From the NCBI RefSeq assembly GCF_001428825.1, contig NZ_LMIT01000010.1, positions 445,909 through 509,908 of the forward strand: a stretch of DNA of 64,000 nucleotides, in the 5' to 3' direction. The first letter of the stretch is position 1. Every line of letters starts with the position of its first letter. This stretch comes from Nocardioides sp. Root240. GTDB lineage: Bacteria > Actinomycetota > Actinomycetes > Propionibacteriales > Nocardioidaceae. The notes under the pieces are model-generated. The model was not told the DNA's origin, did no database searches, and saw only the letters and a program-made list of their open reading frames with translations. This document shows positions 25,438 through 33,816 of the stretch, piece after piece. The translations under genes and the position numbers were made by a program.

Positions 25438-26268
25438 CTACTTGACCGCCCAGGCGCCCGGGTCGTTGATGGTGTCGCTGGCACCCTCGGAGATGCTGGG
25501 CCACTCGTTGCCGGCCAGGCCGCCCGAGGTGCCCTGCAGGGCCAGCCAGTTGATCGTGTCGACGGTGGCCTGGTTGGTGAAGAACTCCAGCAGGATGTCG
25601 CCGATGTCGACGACCTTCTGCCAGACCTTCGCGGCGGCCTCGAGCGCGGTCGGCACCTCGAAGGAGATCACCTTCGACGCATCGGTGGCACTGGCCAGGA
25701 TCTCCAGGATGTCGGTGTAGCTCGACGCGAACTCGTAGATCAGCTTGCGCCAGAGCTCGAGGATCTTCAGCGCCGCGGCGCTGGTGAGCTTGCCGCCCTC
25801 CTCGAGCGCCTCGCCGAGCTTCTCCAGGTTGGAGACCTGCACGGTGGCGACGGTGGCGTACTTGCGGGCCGCGTCACCGCCCCAGGCGGCGTCGATGTCG
25901 CTGGCGATCTCGGCGTCGTTGCGCTGCTTGAAGATCATCGCCTGCGCGGTGACGTAGTTCTCGGCGTAGATCTGCAGCTTGCCCGGGTTGCCGGCGAGGT
26001 CGTTGATGGCCTGCTGGACCTTCTCGACGATGTCCTCCATGCCCTTCACCAGGGCCGGGAAGATCTCGGCGTTCCACTTGTCGATGGCCTTCGACAGCAC
26101 GTTGCCGTCGAAGGGGTTGATGTCGGAGAGGAACTTGCCGAACGAGCTCAGTCCGTCGTTCAGCATGTTGGCGATCTTGTTGACCGCCTCCCAGTAGTCC
26201 TCCTGGAACTGGACGTACTTCTCGTTGAACTGCTCCAGCAGGTCGGCGAAGGTGGTGGGGTCACTCAC
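25438..26268 (-). CDS. WXG100-like large ESX secretion-associated protein
   Basis: A 276-residue, mostly helical, acidic protein starting VSDPTTFADLLEQFNEKY. Long amphipathic helices carry YWEAVNKIANMLNDGLSSFG and IDAAWGGDAARKYATV; AAWGGDAA is a W-x-G turn of the WXG100 kind around residue 145. No signal peptide is present, which fits type VII (ESX) export. The GTG start overlaps the stop of the preceding gene in a GTGA quadruplet, so the two are translationally coupled and may form a heterodimer. No ESX ATPase or membrane component is nearby, so the machinery must be encoded elsewhere. It might be a channel-forming or effector protein, which the sequence does not show. Confidence 0.6.
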   Translation of the reverse strand: MSDPTTFADLLEQFNEKYVQFQEDYWEAVNKIANMLNDGLSSFGKFLSDINPFDGNVLSKAIDKWNAEIFPALVKGMEDIVEKVQQAINDLAGNPGKLQIYAENYVTAQAMIFKQRNDAEIASDIDAAWGGDAARKYATVATVQVSNLEKLGEALEEGGKLTSAAALKILELWRKLIYEFASSYTDILEILASATDASKVISFEVPTALEAAAKVWQKVVDIGDILLEFFTNQATVDTINWLALQGTSGGLAGNEWPSISEGASDTINDPGAWAVK

Positions 26269-26597
26269 GGCTCGATCATCCTGTCGAGGACGGCGAACTC
26301 GGTCTTCACCGTGGAGTCCACTCCGTCGTAGTCGTTGGCGGTGCTGGTCAGGGCGGCGTCGAGGTAGGTGAAGTTCCCCTTGGCCTTGTCGACGGCGGCG
26401 AGCATGTCGTTGCTCCAGTTGTCGTAGCTGGTGGCCACGCCCGACGAGCCCGCGAGCACGCCGAAGTCGTTGCCGTGCCCGACGCCGGGGAGGATCTCGG
26501 TGTGCGCGCTGGCCATGTCGCTCGCGGCCGTCGACCACATGGTCGCGGCGGCCCGGAGCGTCTGGCTCTTGACGTAGAAGGAACCGCGGTCGGTCAT
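26265..26597 (-). CDS. Small ESX/WXG100-type secretion protein
   Basis: A 110-residue helical protein starting MTDRGSFYVKSQTLRAA. It has the size and helical hairpin look of ESX targets, with AATMWSTAASDMASAH and ATSYDNWSNDMLAAV as possible W-containing turns. No secretion leader is visible. Stop/start quadruplets at both ends (ATGA with the gene before, GTGA with the gene after) put it in the middle of a three-gene coupled operon. It is probably a partner of the 276-residue protein. Confidence 0.6.
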   Translation of the reverse strand: MTDRGSFYVKSQTLRAAATMWSTAASDMASAHTEILPGVGHGNDFGVLAGSSGVATSYDNWSNDMLAAVDKAKGNFTYLDAALTSTANDYDGVDSTVKTEFAVLDRMIEP

Positions 26598-27106
26598 CGC
26601 TCGTCTCGCTTTCGGTAGGCGTCGGCGAAGGCCTGCGTGATCGCATCGCCGACGTTGGAGGGGCGGGCATTGGCGAGCCAGCCGGGATCGGCGACGACCG
26701 GTCCCCACGAGCTGGCGAGGGCGAGGGTCACCGTGACGCACTCGTTGGCGGAGATGCCCTCGGTCGGGCTGAAGCGGCGCTCCAGCAGCGCCGTCGAACG
26801 CGGCGCGCGCGGCCGGGCGACGTGCTGGCCCTGGCGGTTCTCGACGGTGCGGATCGGAGGGTGCCCGTCGAGACCGGCGATCCGGCGGTCGGGGTCGAGG
26901 CCGCGGTCGGGATAGAGCGCCTCGAGGCGGTCCATCACCGCGGCCCGGTAGGCGTGCTCGACGGCCGCGGCGAGCGCGGCCGGGTCGTGCACCGAGTCGC
27001 GCTCGCGGACCTCGACCTGGCGGACCCGGTCGGTGGCGTCCACGGTCACCGTGACCGCGCCCGTGGGCTCGTCGCCGGTGCCACCGGTTTCGTTGGCGTA
27101 GGTCAT
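26594..27106 (-). CDS. YbaB/EbfC-like (EspL-type) ESX-associated protein
   Basis: A 170-residue protein beginning MTYANETGGTGDEP. Residues about 16-60 (AVTVTVDATDRVRQVEVRER, then VEHAYRAAVMDRLEAL) have the fold pattern of YbaB/EbfC nucleoid proteins, which also appears in EspL-like chaperones next to mycobacterial ESX substrates. The rest is a beta-rich extension with no family I recognise. It is the first gene of the coupled trio; a GGAAG site precedes the ATG. A role as chaperone or regulator for the two downstream WXG100-like proteins is inferred from order alone. Confidence 0.55.
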   Translation of the reverse strand: MTYANETGGTGDEPTGAVTVTVDATDRVRQVEVRERDSVHDPAALAAAVEHAYRAAVMDRLEALYPDRGLDPDRRIAGLDGHPPIRTVENRQGQHVARPRAPRSTALLERRFSPTEGISANECVTVTLALASSWGPVVADPGWLANARPSNVGDAITQAFADAYRKRDER

Positions 27107-27161
27107 CGTCCTGCTTCCGGGATGAGAGGTGTGGATGGGTGGAGGGAGGGGCGACACATGT

Positions 27162-27707
27162 TCAGTAGGTCGCCTCGGCGCTGCTCGCCAACGCCGCGAG
27201 GCCGGCGCGCAGCCGCTCCCCCGGGGTCGGTACGTCGGCAGCGAGCTGGATCTCGACGACGCGGTCGTCGTCCGTGAGCAGCACGGCCTTGGCCACGCCC
27301 GTGTCGGCGCCGGTCGGGAAGGCCCGCACGCACGCGGTGACGTCGGTGCCGATCCAGTCGGGGTCGACCTCCGGCTCGGGCGCGTTGTCCCGGGGCAGCA
27401 GGGCGCAGCGCTCGTCGTACCGGTCACGGCCGGTGCCGACGGCACCCACGGTGACCACGCTGGAGCCCGCGGACCGCTCGCACCGACCGGCCTGCTCGCC
27501 GGCAGCGGCCGACGCGGTCCAGCCGAGCGAGGTGAGCGCGGTGTCCGGGATCAGCTCCGCGCACGCCGTCGTGGGATCGGCCGTCGGCGAGCCGGACGTG
27601 GCGACCGTGGTCGGGTCGTCGCCGGTCCGGTCCACGTCGGGGTCCTCACCGCACCCGGCAGTGCCGAGCGAGAGGGCGAGGGCCACGACGAGGAAGCGGA
27701 GGTGCAC
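27162..27707 (-). CDS. Predicted lipoprotein
   Basis: A 181-residue exported protein. A short hydrophobic leader (LRFLVVALALSLGTAGC) ends in a lipobox with Cys19 as the lipidation site, followed by a Thr/Asp/Ser-rich linker. The mature part contains four further Cys residues (about 50-130) and looks like a small folded domain of the DUF3558 type, common in actinobacterial lipoproteins. The GTG start is the only one that keeps the leader. It precedes the ESX-like trio on the same strand with a 55-base gap, so it may be cotranscribed. It is divergent from the M1 peptidase gene. Confidence 0.65.
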   Translation of the reverse strand: MHLRFLVVALALSLGTAGCGEDPDVDRTGDDPTTVATSGSPTADPTTACAELIPDTALTSLGWTASAAAGEQAGRCERSAGSSVVTVGAVGTGRDRYDERCALLPRDNAPEPEVDPDWIGTDVTACVRAFPTGADTGVAKAVLLTDDDRVVEIQLAADVPTPGERLRAGLAALASSAEATY

Positions 27708-27790
27708 GCGGCGACTCGTTCCCCGCACCCCGGCCACCAAACACCCGGGGCACCGGCATGATGGCGGCACGATCCGGGAAGGGACCCTCG

Positions 27791-29275
27791 ATGAACCGCA
27801 CTGCTGGTGGGGCACGCCTGCGTACCGGCGCGCTCGTCCTGCTGCCCGCGCTCGCGCTCGCGGCGTGTGGCAGCCATCGCGTCCCGTCCGGCCAGGCGCC
27901 CACCGCGGCGCCGACGTCGACGCCGTCCGGCACCCCCTCGGATACCGGGGCCGGCGACCTCGCGATCGCGCGCAGCGAGACCCGCGAGGACTCGGTCTAC
28001 CCCGACATCGGTGACCCGTTGGTCGACGCGCTGCACTACGACCTCGGCCTCACCTGGGATCCCGCGAAGGACCGGCTCACCGGCCGCGAGGTGCTGACCT
28101 TCCGTGCCACCGGCGACTCCGCGACCATCCCGCTCGACTTCAACGAGCAGCTCGCGATCTCCGAGCTCACCGTCGACGGCCAGCCGGTCGAGCACACGGT
28201 CGCCGGGACCCACCTGACCGTCGAGCACCCGATCGAGGCGGACGAGCAGTACGAGCTCGGCCTCACCTACGCCGGCACGCCCGCGCCCGCGCCCGCCCCG
28301 AGCACCCGCTCCGACTTCACCCAGGGCGTCGGCTGGAGCGTCACCGGCGACCACGAGACGTGGACCCTGCAGGAGCCCTACGGCGCCTTCACCTGGTACG
28401 CCGTCAACGACCAGCCGTCCGACAAGGCGCTCTACGACTTCACCCTCACCGTGCCCTCGCCCTGGTCGGGCGTCGCGAACGGCGTGCTGCGGAGGACGAC
28501 CACGCGGAGCGGGCAGACGACCAACCGGTGGCACCTCGCGGAGCCGGCGGCGTCGTACCTGGTGACGGTGGCGTTCGCCGACTACCAGCACACCGACCTG
28601 AAGTCGGCGAGCGGCGTGCCGATCCAGGTCTGGGCGCCCGCCGGCGGGAAGGCGCTGCCCGGGGGCACCAGCACGGCGCCGGCGGCGATCGACTGGCTGG
28701 AGAAGGTGCTCGGTCCGTACCCGTTCGACTCCTTCGGCGTGGTGGTCGTCGACAACGACAGCGGCATGGAGACCCAGACGATGGTCACCCTCGGCGACAC
28801 CGACTACTCGCTGTCGCCGGCCGTGATGGTGCACGAGGCCGCGCACCACTGGTACGGCGACACGGTCACCCCCGCCGACTGGTCGGACGTGTGGATGAAC
28901 GAGGGCATGGCGATGTACCTGCAGGGCATGTGGGAGGCCGAGCAGGAGGGCATCACGATCGAGGACAAGATGGACCAGTGGGCGGCCTTCGAGGTCCAGC
29001 TCCGCGAGGCCGCCGGGCCGCCCGCGGCCTTCGACCCGGCGCAGTTCGGTGACGGGAACATCTACTACGGGCCGGCGCTGATGTGGCAGGAGCTGCGCGA
29101 GCGGATCGGCGACGACGCCTTCTTCCGGGTGCTGCGGGAGTGGCCGGCGGCGCAGGAGAACGGCACGGCCGACCGCGAGGAGTACTGGGACTGGATCGAG
29201 CAGGAGACCGGCGAGGAGCTGTCGGACTTCTTCGACGCGTGGTTGCTGGGCAAGCAGACGCCGGCACGCGACTGA
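27791..29275 (+). CDS. M1-family aminopeptidase lipoprotein
   Basis: A 494-residue surface-anchored zinc aminopeptidase. The leader ends in the lipobox LALAAC (Cys26), then a Thr/Pro/Ser linker. Residues 70-250 form the N-terminal beta saddle of M1 peptidases. The active site is HEAAHHWYGD with His348, Glu349 and His352, and the third ligand Glu371 lies in MNEGMA, at the usual distance. METQTM near residue 328 takes the place of the family's GAMEN exopeptidase motif, so substrate binding at the N-terminus could be altered. The helical C-terminal domain of full-length M1 enzymes is short. I chose the ATG at 27791 because GGAAGGGA lies just before it. Confidence 0.85.
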   Translation: MNRTAGGARLRTGALVLLPALALAACGSHRVPSGQAPTAAPTSTPSGTPSDTGAGDLAIARSETREDSVYPDIGDPLVDALHYDLGLTWDPAKDRLTGREVLTFRATGDSATIPLDFNEQLAISELTVDGQPVEHTVAGTHLTVEHPIEADEQYELGLTYAGTPAPAPAPSTRSDFTQGVGWSVTGDHETWTLQEPYGAFTWYAVNDQPSDKALYDFTLTVPSPWSGVANGVLRRTTTRSGQTTNRWHLAEPAASYLVTVAFADYQHTDLKSASGVPIQVWAPAGGKALPGGTSTAPAAIDWLEKVLGPYPFDSFGVVVVDNDSGMETQTMVTLGDTDYSLSPAVMVHEAAHHWYGDTVTPADWSDVWMNEGMAMYLQGMWEAEQEGITIEDKMDQWAAFEVQLREAAGPPAAFDPAQFGDGNIYYGPALMWQELRERIGDDAFFRVLREWPAAQENGTADREEYWDWIEQETGEELSDFFDAWLLGKQTPARD

Positions 29276-29304
29276 GGCTTTGCCTCGCACCCCTTCCCCC
29301 GCAC

Positions 29305-29318
29305 TGGAACACGTTCTA
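29305..29318 (+). promoter_or_regulatory. KstR-type operator palindrome
   Basis: TGGAACACGTTCTA matches every fixed position of the KstR consensus TnnAACnnGTTnnA. With flanking bases it is an 18-base palindrome (29303-29320) with one mismatched pair. It ends 10 bases before the ATG of the secreted propeller gene and is the second such site in the window. Regulation by KstR is inferred. Confidence 0.65.
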
Positions 29319-29328
29319 GTCTCCGGGG

Positions 29329-30876
29329 ATGCGCCCCCGCTCCCTGGCCGCTGCCGCTGCTGTCGGCATCCTCGCCCTGGCCCTCGGCTCGCCCGCCGCA
29401 CCCGTGCACGCCGACGACGGCTTCGCGCTGCCCGGGCTGCCCGCGCTGCCCGCGCTGCCGACGATCCCGGGGCTGCCGATCCCGCCGCTGCCGACCGACC
29501 TGCTCGTGCCGCGGTTCACCGGCGCTCCGGTCACGGCGCAGCCGCTGGAGGCGCCGCCGGTGCCGCAGAACCCGTGGCTCGCACCGAACGGTCGCAGCAG
29601 CATGCACAACGACGCGTACAGCTCCGACGCCTACACCGTCGCGGGGCCGACCGGGCGGGCGCTGACGATGCGGACGGCGTCGTACGGCATCCGGGAGTGC
29701 GCGACGATGGGCTTCGACTCGCACGACCGGATCGTCGGGCTGTGCGGGGGTCTCGAGGGCTTCACGATGATGGTCATCGACCCGGTGACGCTGCGCGCGA
29801 TCTCGCAGCTGCAGGTGTCGGCGCGCGACTTCAGCAAGGCCGCGAACCCGTTCACCGACCTGTGCGGCGGGACCTACTTCTTCCTCGACGCCGAGGACCA
29901 CGCGTTCGCGACGACGACCGACTCGTCGATCGCCGAGGTCGTCGTCGGCGTGGACGGCAGGCTGACCAAGGGCCGCAGGTGGCCGCTGGCGTCGTACCTG
30001 GGCGCGGACGACTGCCTCGTCGCGACCGGCGTCGACTGGTCGGGCAGGGTCTGGTGGTTCAGCCAGGACGGCACCGTCGGCACGCTCGACCGTGCCACCG
30101 GCGTCGTGAGGAAGCTGGAGCTGCCGGAGGGCGAGGGCATCTTCAACTCGGTCTCCACCGACGAGACCGGCGGCGTCTACTTCGTCTCGACGCACCAGGC
30201 CTACCGCCTCGACGCGGCCGCGGACGGGACGCCCGAGATCACGTGGGCGATCCCCTACGACCGCGGCACGACGGTGAAGCCGGGCATGCTCTCGCAGGGC
30301 TCCGGCACCTCGCCCACGCTGATCGGCGAGCGCTGGATCGGCATCGCCGACAATGCCGAGCCGCAGAGCCACGTCATCGTCTACGACCGGCGGCGCGGCG
30401 TCCCGGCCGGCGAGCGCGAGCACTGCTCGGTGCCGGTGCTGCAGTCCGGGGCCAGCACGACCGAGAACAGCCTCGTGGCGGCGGGCAACTCGCTGATCAT
30501 CGAGAACAACTACGGGTACGCCGGCATCACCTCCACGCTGCTCGGGAGGTCCACGACCCCCGGCGTCTCGCGGGTGATGATCGACGACGACGGCTGCCAC
30601 GTCGCGTGGACGAACTCCACGGTCGCGCCGACGTCGGTGCCGAAGGCCTCGCTCGGCAACGGCCTCGTCTACGTGTATTCGAAGCCGCCGCGCAAGGACC
30701 TGCTCGACGCCTGGTACGTCACCGCGATCGACATCCGGACCGGCGAGACCGCGTGGAGCCGGCTGACCGGCACCGGCATCCAGTGGAACAACCACTACGC
30801 CGCGATCTACCTCGGCCCTGACGGGGCGTTGTACGTCGCGACGATCGTCGGCCTGATCCGGCTCGCCGACGGCTGA
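29329..30876 (+). CDS. Secreted beta-propeller protein, putative KstR regulon
   Basis: A 515-residue exported protein. A signal peptide (AAAAAVGILALALGSPAAPVHA) is followed by a Pro/Leu-rich linker of repeated LPALP/LPTIP units (residues about 33-55). The rest consists of repeated four-stranded blades, e.g. GTYFFLDAEDHAFAT, VDWSGRVWWFSQDGTVG, TDETGGVYFVSTHQAYR and YLGPDGALYVATIVG, suggesting a seven- or eight-bladed PQQ- or SMP30-like propeller. At least six Cys residues may form disulphides. I cannot assign an enzymatic activity. The KstR-type site at the start codon suggests a role in steroid or hydrophobic-substrate metabolism, such as binding or transforming the compound outside the cell. 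Confidence 0.7.
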   Translation: MRPRSLAAAAAVGILALALGSPAAPVHADDGFALPGLPALPALPTIPGLPIPPLPTDLLVPRFTGAPVTAQPLEAPPVPQNPWLAPNGRSSMHNDAYSSDAYTVAGPTGRALTMRTASYGIRECATMGFDSHDRIVGLCGGLEGFTMMVIDPVTLRAISQLQVSARDFSKAANPFTDLCGGTYFFLDAEDHAFATTTDSSIAEVVVGVDGRLTKGRRWPLASYLGADDCLVATGVDWSGRVWWFSQDGTVGTLDRATGVVRKLELPEGEGIFNSVSTDETGGVYFVSTHQAYRLDAAADGTPEITWAIPYDRGTTVKPGMLSQGSGTSPTLIGERWIGIADNAEPQSHVIVYDRRRGVPAGEREHCSVPVLQSGASTTENSLVAAGNSLIIENNYGYAGITSTLLGRSTTPGVSRVMIDDDGCHVAWTNSTVAPTSVPKASLGNGLVYVYSKPPRKDLLDAWYVTAIDIRTGETAWSRLTGTGIQWNNHYAAIYLGPDGALYVATIVGLIRLADG

Positions 30877-30902
30877 TCGGCGGCTGATCGGCGGCTGATC
30901 GA
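30870..30902 (+). repeat. Three tandem 11-base repeats carrying TGA in all frames
   Basis: CGGCTGATCGG occurs three times in a row (30870-30880, 30881-30891, 30892-30902, last copy ending CGA). The first copy contains the propeller gene's stop codon. Because the period is 11, the three TGAs lie in three different reading frames. Confidence 0.8.
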
Positions 30903-30927
30903 CGGCACAGACCGCAGGTGGCGGCGT

Positions 30928-30942
30928 TGGCAACTGCTGCCA
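30928..30942. promoter_or_regulatory. Putative PucR-type operator (GGCA-N5-TGCC)
   Basis: TGGCAACTGCTGCCA is a palindrome with 5-base arms TGGCA/TGCCA, 37 bases before the CaiB-type gene start. It shares all but one base with 34833-34847. I propose it as an operator for the regulator of the catabolic cluster. Confidence 0.45.
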
Positions 30943-30979
30943 TGTCGCCGCCGGCGGCGCGCGGCCTAGCGTCGCCGAC

Positions 30980-32149
30980 ATGTCTGCACCACTGGCCGAT
31001 GTGCTCGTCCTCGACCTGACCCGGGCGCTCGCGGGACCGCACGCCGCGATGATGCTCGGCGACCTCGGCGCGCGGGTGATCAAGGTGGAGAGCCCGGGCG
31101 GGGACGACACGCGCGGCTGGGGGCCGCCGTTCGCCGTACCGGAGGAGGGGAGCCGGGAGTCGACGTACTTCCTCTCGGCGAACCGCAACAAGGAGTCGAT
31201 CACCCTCGACCTCAAGGACCCGGCCGACCAGGAGGTGCTGGCGCAGCTGATCACGCGCGCCGACGTGCTGATGGAGAACTTCCGCGTCGGCGTGCTCGAC
31301 CGGCTCGGCTTCCCCGTGTCGCGGCTGCACGAGCTCAACCCGCGGCTGGTCGTCCTGCAGATCACCGGCTTCGGGCACGACGGCCCGGAGGCGCACCGCT
31401 CCGGCTTCGACCAGATCGCGCAGGGCGAGGGCGGGCTGATGTCGCTCACCGGCATCGCGGAGCCGACCAAGGTCGGCGTACCGATCGCGGACCTGCTGGC
31501 CGGCATGAACGGTGCCTACGGCGTGGTGGCCGCCCTCTACGAGCGCGAGCGCACCGGCCGCGGCCGCGTCGTGCACACCTCGCTGCTGGCCGGCATGGTC
31601 GGCGTGCACGCCTTCCAGGGCACCAAGTGGACCGTCGCCGGCGAGGTCCCCGGCCTGGCCGGTGGGCACCACCCGTCGATCGCGCCCTACGGCATGTGGC
31701 AGACCGCGACCGGGCCGGTGCAGATCGCGTGCGGGTCGGAGAAGCTCTGGCAGGCGTTCTGCGCGGAGTTCGGCCTCGACGCCGACCGCCCGGGCCTGGC
31801 GAGCAACCCCGAGCGGGTCGCGAACCGTGCCGAGGTGATCGCCCTGGTCGACTCGCTGCTCGCCGACCTGTCGGCCGAGGAGGCGCTGCACCGGCTCGAC
31901 CGCGCCGGCGTACCGGCGGGGAGGGTGCGCTCGCTCGAGGAGGTCTACACGTGGGACCAGACGCTGTCGCAGGGCCTGGTCCTCGAGGTCGAGCACGCGA
32001 CGCTCGGCCCGGTGCGCCTGCCCGGCCCGGCGCTGCGCTTCGACGACAACGCGTACGCCGGCGGGCGGGCCGAGCACGTCGCTCCCCCGACGCTGGGGCA
32101 GCACAACGAGTCCGTGCGGGAGTGGCTGGCGGCCGACCTCAGCGCGTGA
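30980..32149 (+). CDS. CaiB/BaiF (class III) CoA-transferase
   Basis: A 389-residue family III CoA-transferase, which swaps CoA between carboxylic acids. The start is typical: PLADVLVLDLTRALAGPHA and LGDLGARVIKVESPGGDD. The conserved catalytic Asp is expected around residue 165-170, in the SLTGIAEPTKVGVPIADLLAG region. The C-terminal part (LEVEHATLGPVRLPGPALRF) is also typical. The acid is unknown. The GGCA-N5-TGCC palindrome upstream, shared with the nearby ring-cleavage cluster, suggests it activates an acid made there; malonate is a candidate. Its 3' end overlaps the converging GNAT gene by 11 bases. Confidence 0.85.
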   Translation: MSAPLADVLVLDLTRALAGPHAAMMLGDLGARVIKVESPGGDDTRGWGPPFAVPEEGSRESTYFLSANRNKESITLDLKDPADQEVLAQLITRADVLMENFRVGVLDRLGFPVSRLHELNPRLVVLQITGFGHDGPEAHRSGFDQIAQGEGGLMSLTGIAEPTKVGVPIADLLAGMNGAYGVVAALYERERTGRGRVVHTSLLAGMVGVHAFQGTKWTVAGEVPGLAGGHHPSIAPYGMWQTATGPVQIACGSEKLWQAFCAEFGLDADRPGLASNPERVANRAEVIALVDSLLADLSAEEALHRLDRAGVPAGRVRSLEEVYTWDQTLSQGLVLEVEHATLGPVRLPGPALRFDDNAYAGGRAEHVAPPTLGQHNESVREWLAADLSA

Positions 32150-32606
32150 GGTCGGCGCCGAACACGAGCGCAGGTCCGCCGGACTTGACCACCTCGCGCT
32201 CGAGCGCGAGGCCGATCCCGCGCGCGACGCCCTGGGAGGCGAGGTTGTCCGGGCGGATGATCGCGACCAGGTGGGCGATCCCCGCCGCCCGAGCGGCGTC
32301 GCGGACTGCAGCGGCGGCCTCGGTGGCGTAGCCCTTCCGGCGGAGGGACGCGTGCACGTGCCAGCCCGCCTCGACGTACCAGTCGCCCTCGACCTCCTGC
32401 ATCGTGAGCCCGCAGTCGCCGACGAACACGCCGTCGTGGGTCTCGACGATCCACAGGCCGAAGCCGTGCTCGGCGTAGTTGTCGCGTTGCCACTGGATCC
32501 AGCCCTCCGGCCCGCGCGACCCACCGAGGTCGAGCGTCGAGACGGCCGGCAGGTCGGCCTCGGTCATCTCGCGGAAGCGGAGACGCGGGGTCGGGTCCGG
32601 GAGCAC
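32139..32606 (-). CDS. GNAT-family N-acetyltransferase
   Basis: A 155-residue acetyltransferase of the RimJ/RimL-like branch. The motifs are LRFREMTEADLPAV (N-terminal strand), GDCGLTMQEVEGDWYVEAGW (central strands), and the acetyl-CoA loop LRRKGYATEAAAAVRDAA (residues about 93-110), followed by IRPDNLASQGVARGIGL. The substrate, a small molecule or a protein N-terminus, is not readable. It stands alone between the CoA-transferase and the barbiturase operon and does not look like part of the pathway. Confidence 0.85.
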   Translation of the reverse strand: MLPDPTPRLRFREMTEADLPAVSTLDLGGSRGPEGWIQWQRDNYAEHGFGLWIVETHDGVFVGDCGLTMQEVEGDWYVEAGWHVHASLRRKGYATEAAAAVRDAARAAGIAHLVAIIRPDNLASQGVARGIGLALEREVVKSGGPALVFGADLTR

Positions 32607-32654
32607 GCCGCCACGCTACTGTCCGCGGTCACCTCCCCTGCCCGTCCAGGCGCG

Positions 32655-32692
32655 CCGAGGGGCCCGACGCCTCGCACGGTCGGGCCCCTCGG
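32655..32692 (-). terminator. Strong hairpin terminator after the ring-opening amidohydrolase gene
   Basis: CCGAGGGGCCCGAC (32655-32668) and GTCGGGCCCCTCGG (32679-32692) are perfect 14-base arms with a 10-base loop. The hairpin begins 15 bases past the amidohydrolase stop. No T-run follows, as is common for high-GC actinobacterial terminators. Confidence 0.7.
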
Positions 32693-32707
32693 ACAGGCGG
32701 TCGGGAG

Positions 32708-33814
32708 TCAGCCCAGGTCGACGATTGCGGCGACCGGGCCGCCACCGTCCGGACCCTGGTGGGCAGCGGAGACGGAGACGAAGACGGCCGGGTCGCCGGT
32801 GACGGCCGCGGTGACGCCGCCGACGCAGGACTTGATCTGGCGGTGCCAGTGCACGTCGGAGTCGTCGAGCATCGCGTTGCGGCGGCCGCGGACCTGACCG
32901 TCCTGGGAGACCTCGCACTTGAGGAAGACGTTGACCAGGCGGCCGTCGAGGTCGGCGGTGCGGGGACGCTCGGGCAGGTCGAGGCCGGCGGACCTGATGG
33001 CCTCCCAGATGCCGTCCTGGTCGAGGGCGTCCTTCATGACCGAGTGGCCGATGCGGTAGCGGCCGCCGACGCCGGCGGCGTTGCCGACGACGACGATCTG
33101 GGCCTGGTCGAGCTCGACGCCCGACGAGCAGGAGGCGACCGAGGAGTAGAGGTCGCGGTTCTTCATCACGTCGGCGTCGGTGGGCATCTCGATCTCGCCG
33201 AGGGCGACGGCGATGCCGAGGCCGGTGACACCGTTGGAGAGGTCCATCGACTCGTGGGTGTGCTCGGTCCAGACCTGCTGGCCGCGGCTGTGGGCGTCCC
33301 GGATGGTGTGGATGGTGAGCAGCGGGGTCTTGGTCTGCACGTAGTGCACGTCGGAGGGGTCGGTGATGCCGGCACGCTCCATGGCGACCTTCACCCCGGC
33401 GGCGACCTTCTCGATCATCGCGACGTACCCGATCTCCTCGGGCAGGATCGGCTCGCTCATCGCGAAGCCCACGGTGAGGCGCTGCTCGGCGCGGCTCGGG
33501 TCGTCCTCGGGTACGTCGACCGTCGCGAAGATCGTCGCGTGGGGGCTGATCACGCCGTCGGTGCCGCCGGACCACACGATCGGGACCTGCTTGACCTGGT
33601 CCGCGGGCGCGCCCTTCGCGACCAGCACCTCGCGGAAGGCCCGGTCGGCGATGATCCGGGTGTAGTCGTTGACGCCGCCGTTCCCCTCGGTCTTGCCGAT
33701 GATCGCGATCACCCGGTCGGCGGCGAGGACGCCGTCGTCGATCAGCGTGGCCAGCTCGGAGGCGTCCGCGACGGAGTGGATCGGGACCTTGCGGACCTCG
33801 ATGGCTGCGGGCAT
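32708..33814 (-). CDS. Ring-opening amidohydrolase (barbiturase/cyanuric acid amidohydrolase family)
   Basis: A 368-residue three-repeat enzyme of the AtzD/barbiturase family, which hydrolyses an imide-type C-N bond in a pyrimidine or triazine ring. The Lys/Ser pairs that line the site are seen once per repeat: Lys41 ([10 protein letters not shown]) with Ser82 ([12 protein letters not shown]), Lys162 (VQTKTPLLT) with Ser230/231 ([10 protein letters not shown]), and Lys299 (FLKCEVS) with Ser347/349 ([16 protein letters not shown]). Its size equals known barbiturase. Barbiturase makes ureidomalonate from barbiturate; cyanuric acid amidohydrolase makes carboxybiuret. The uracil-type permease and Mo-hydroxylase nearby favour barbiturase. 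Its start lies two bases after the carbamate kinase stop, with a GGAAG site, so both are coexpressed. Confidence 0.88.
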   Translation of the reverse strand: MPAAIEVRKVPIHSVADASELATLIDDGVLAADRVIAIIGKTEGNGGVNDYTRIIADRAFREVLVAKGAPADQVKQVPIVWSGGTDGVISPHATIFATVDVPEDDPSRAEQRLTVGFAMSEPILPEEIGYVAMIEKVAAGVKVAMERAGITDPSDVHYVQTKTPLLTIHTIRDAHSRGQQVWTEHTHESMDLSNGVTGLGIAVALGEIEMPTDADVMKNRDLYSSVASCSSGVELDQAQIVVVGNAAGVGGRYRIGHSVMKDALDQDGIWEAIRSAGLDLPERPRTADLDGRLVNVFLKCEVSQDGQVRGRRNAMLDDSDVHWHRQIKSCVGGVTAAVTGDPAVFVSVSAAHQGPDGGGPVAAIVDLG

Positions 33815-33816
33815 GG

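Noticed and set aside
26265..26597. Complete type VII secretion locus
   Set aside because: Only substrate-like and accessory-like genes are present; no EccB, EccC, EccD, EccE or mycosin homologue is seen.
32708..33814. Cyanuric acid (triazine herbicide) degradation
   Set aside because: The family includes AtzD, but no biuret or allophanate hydrolase genes are nearby, and the permease is of uracil type; barbiturase fits better, though not proven.
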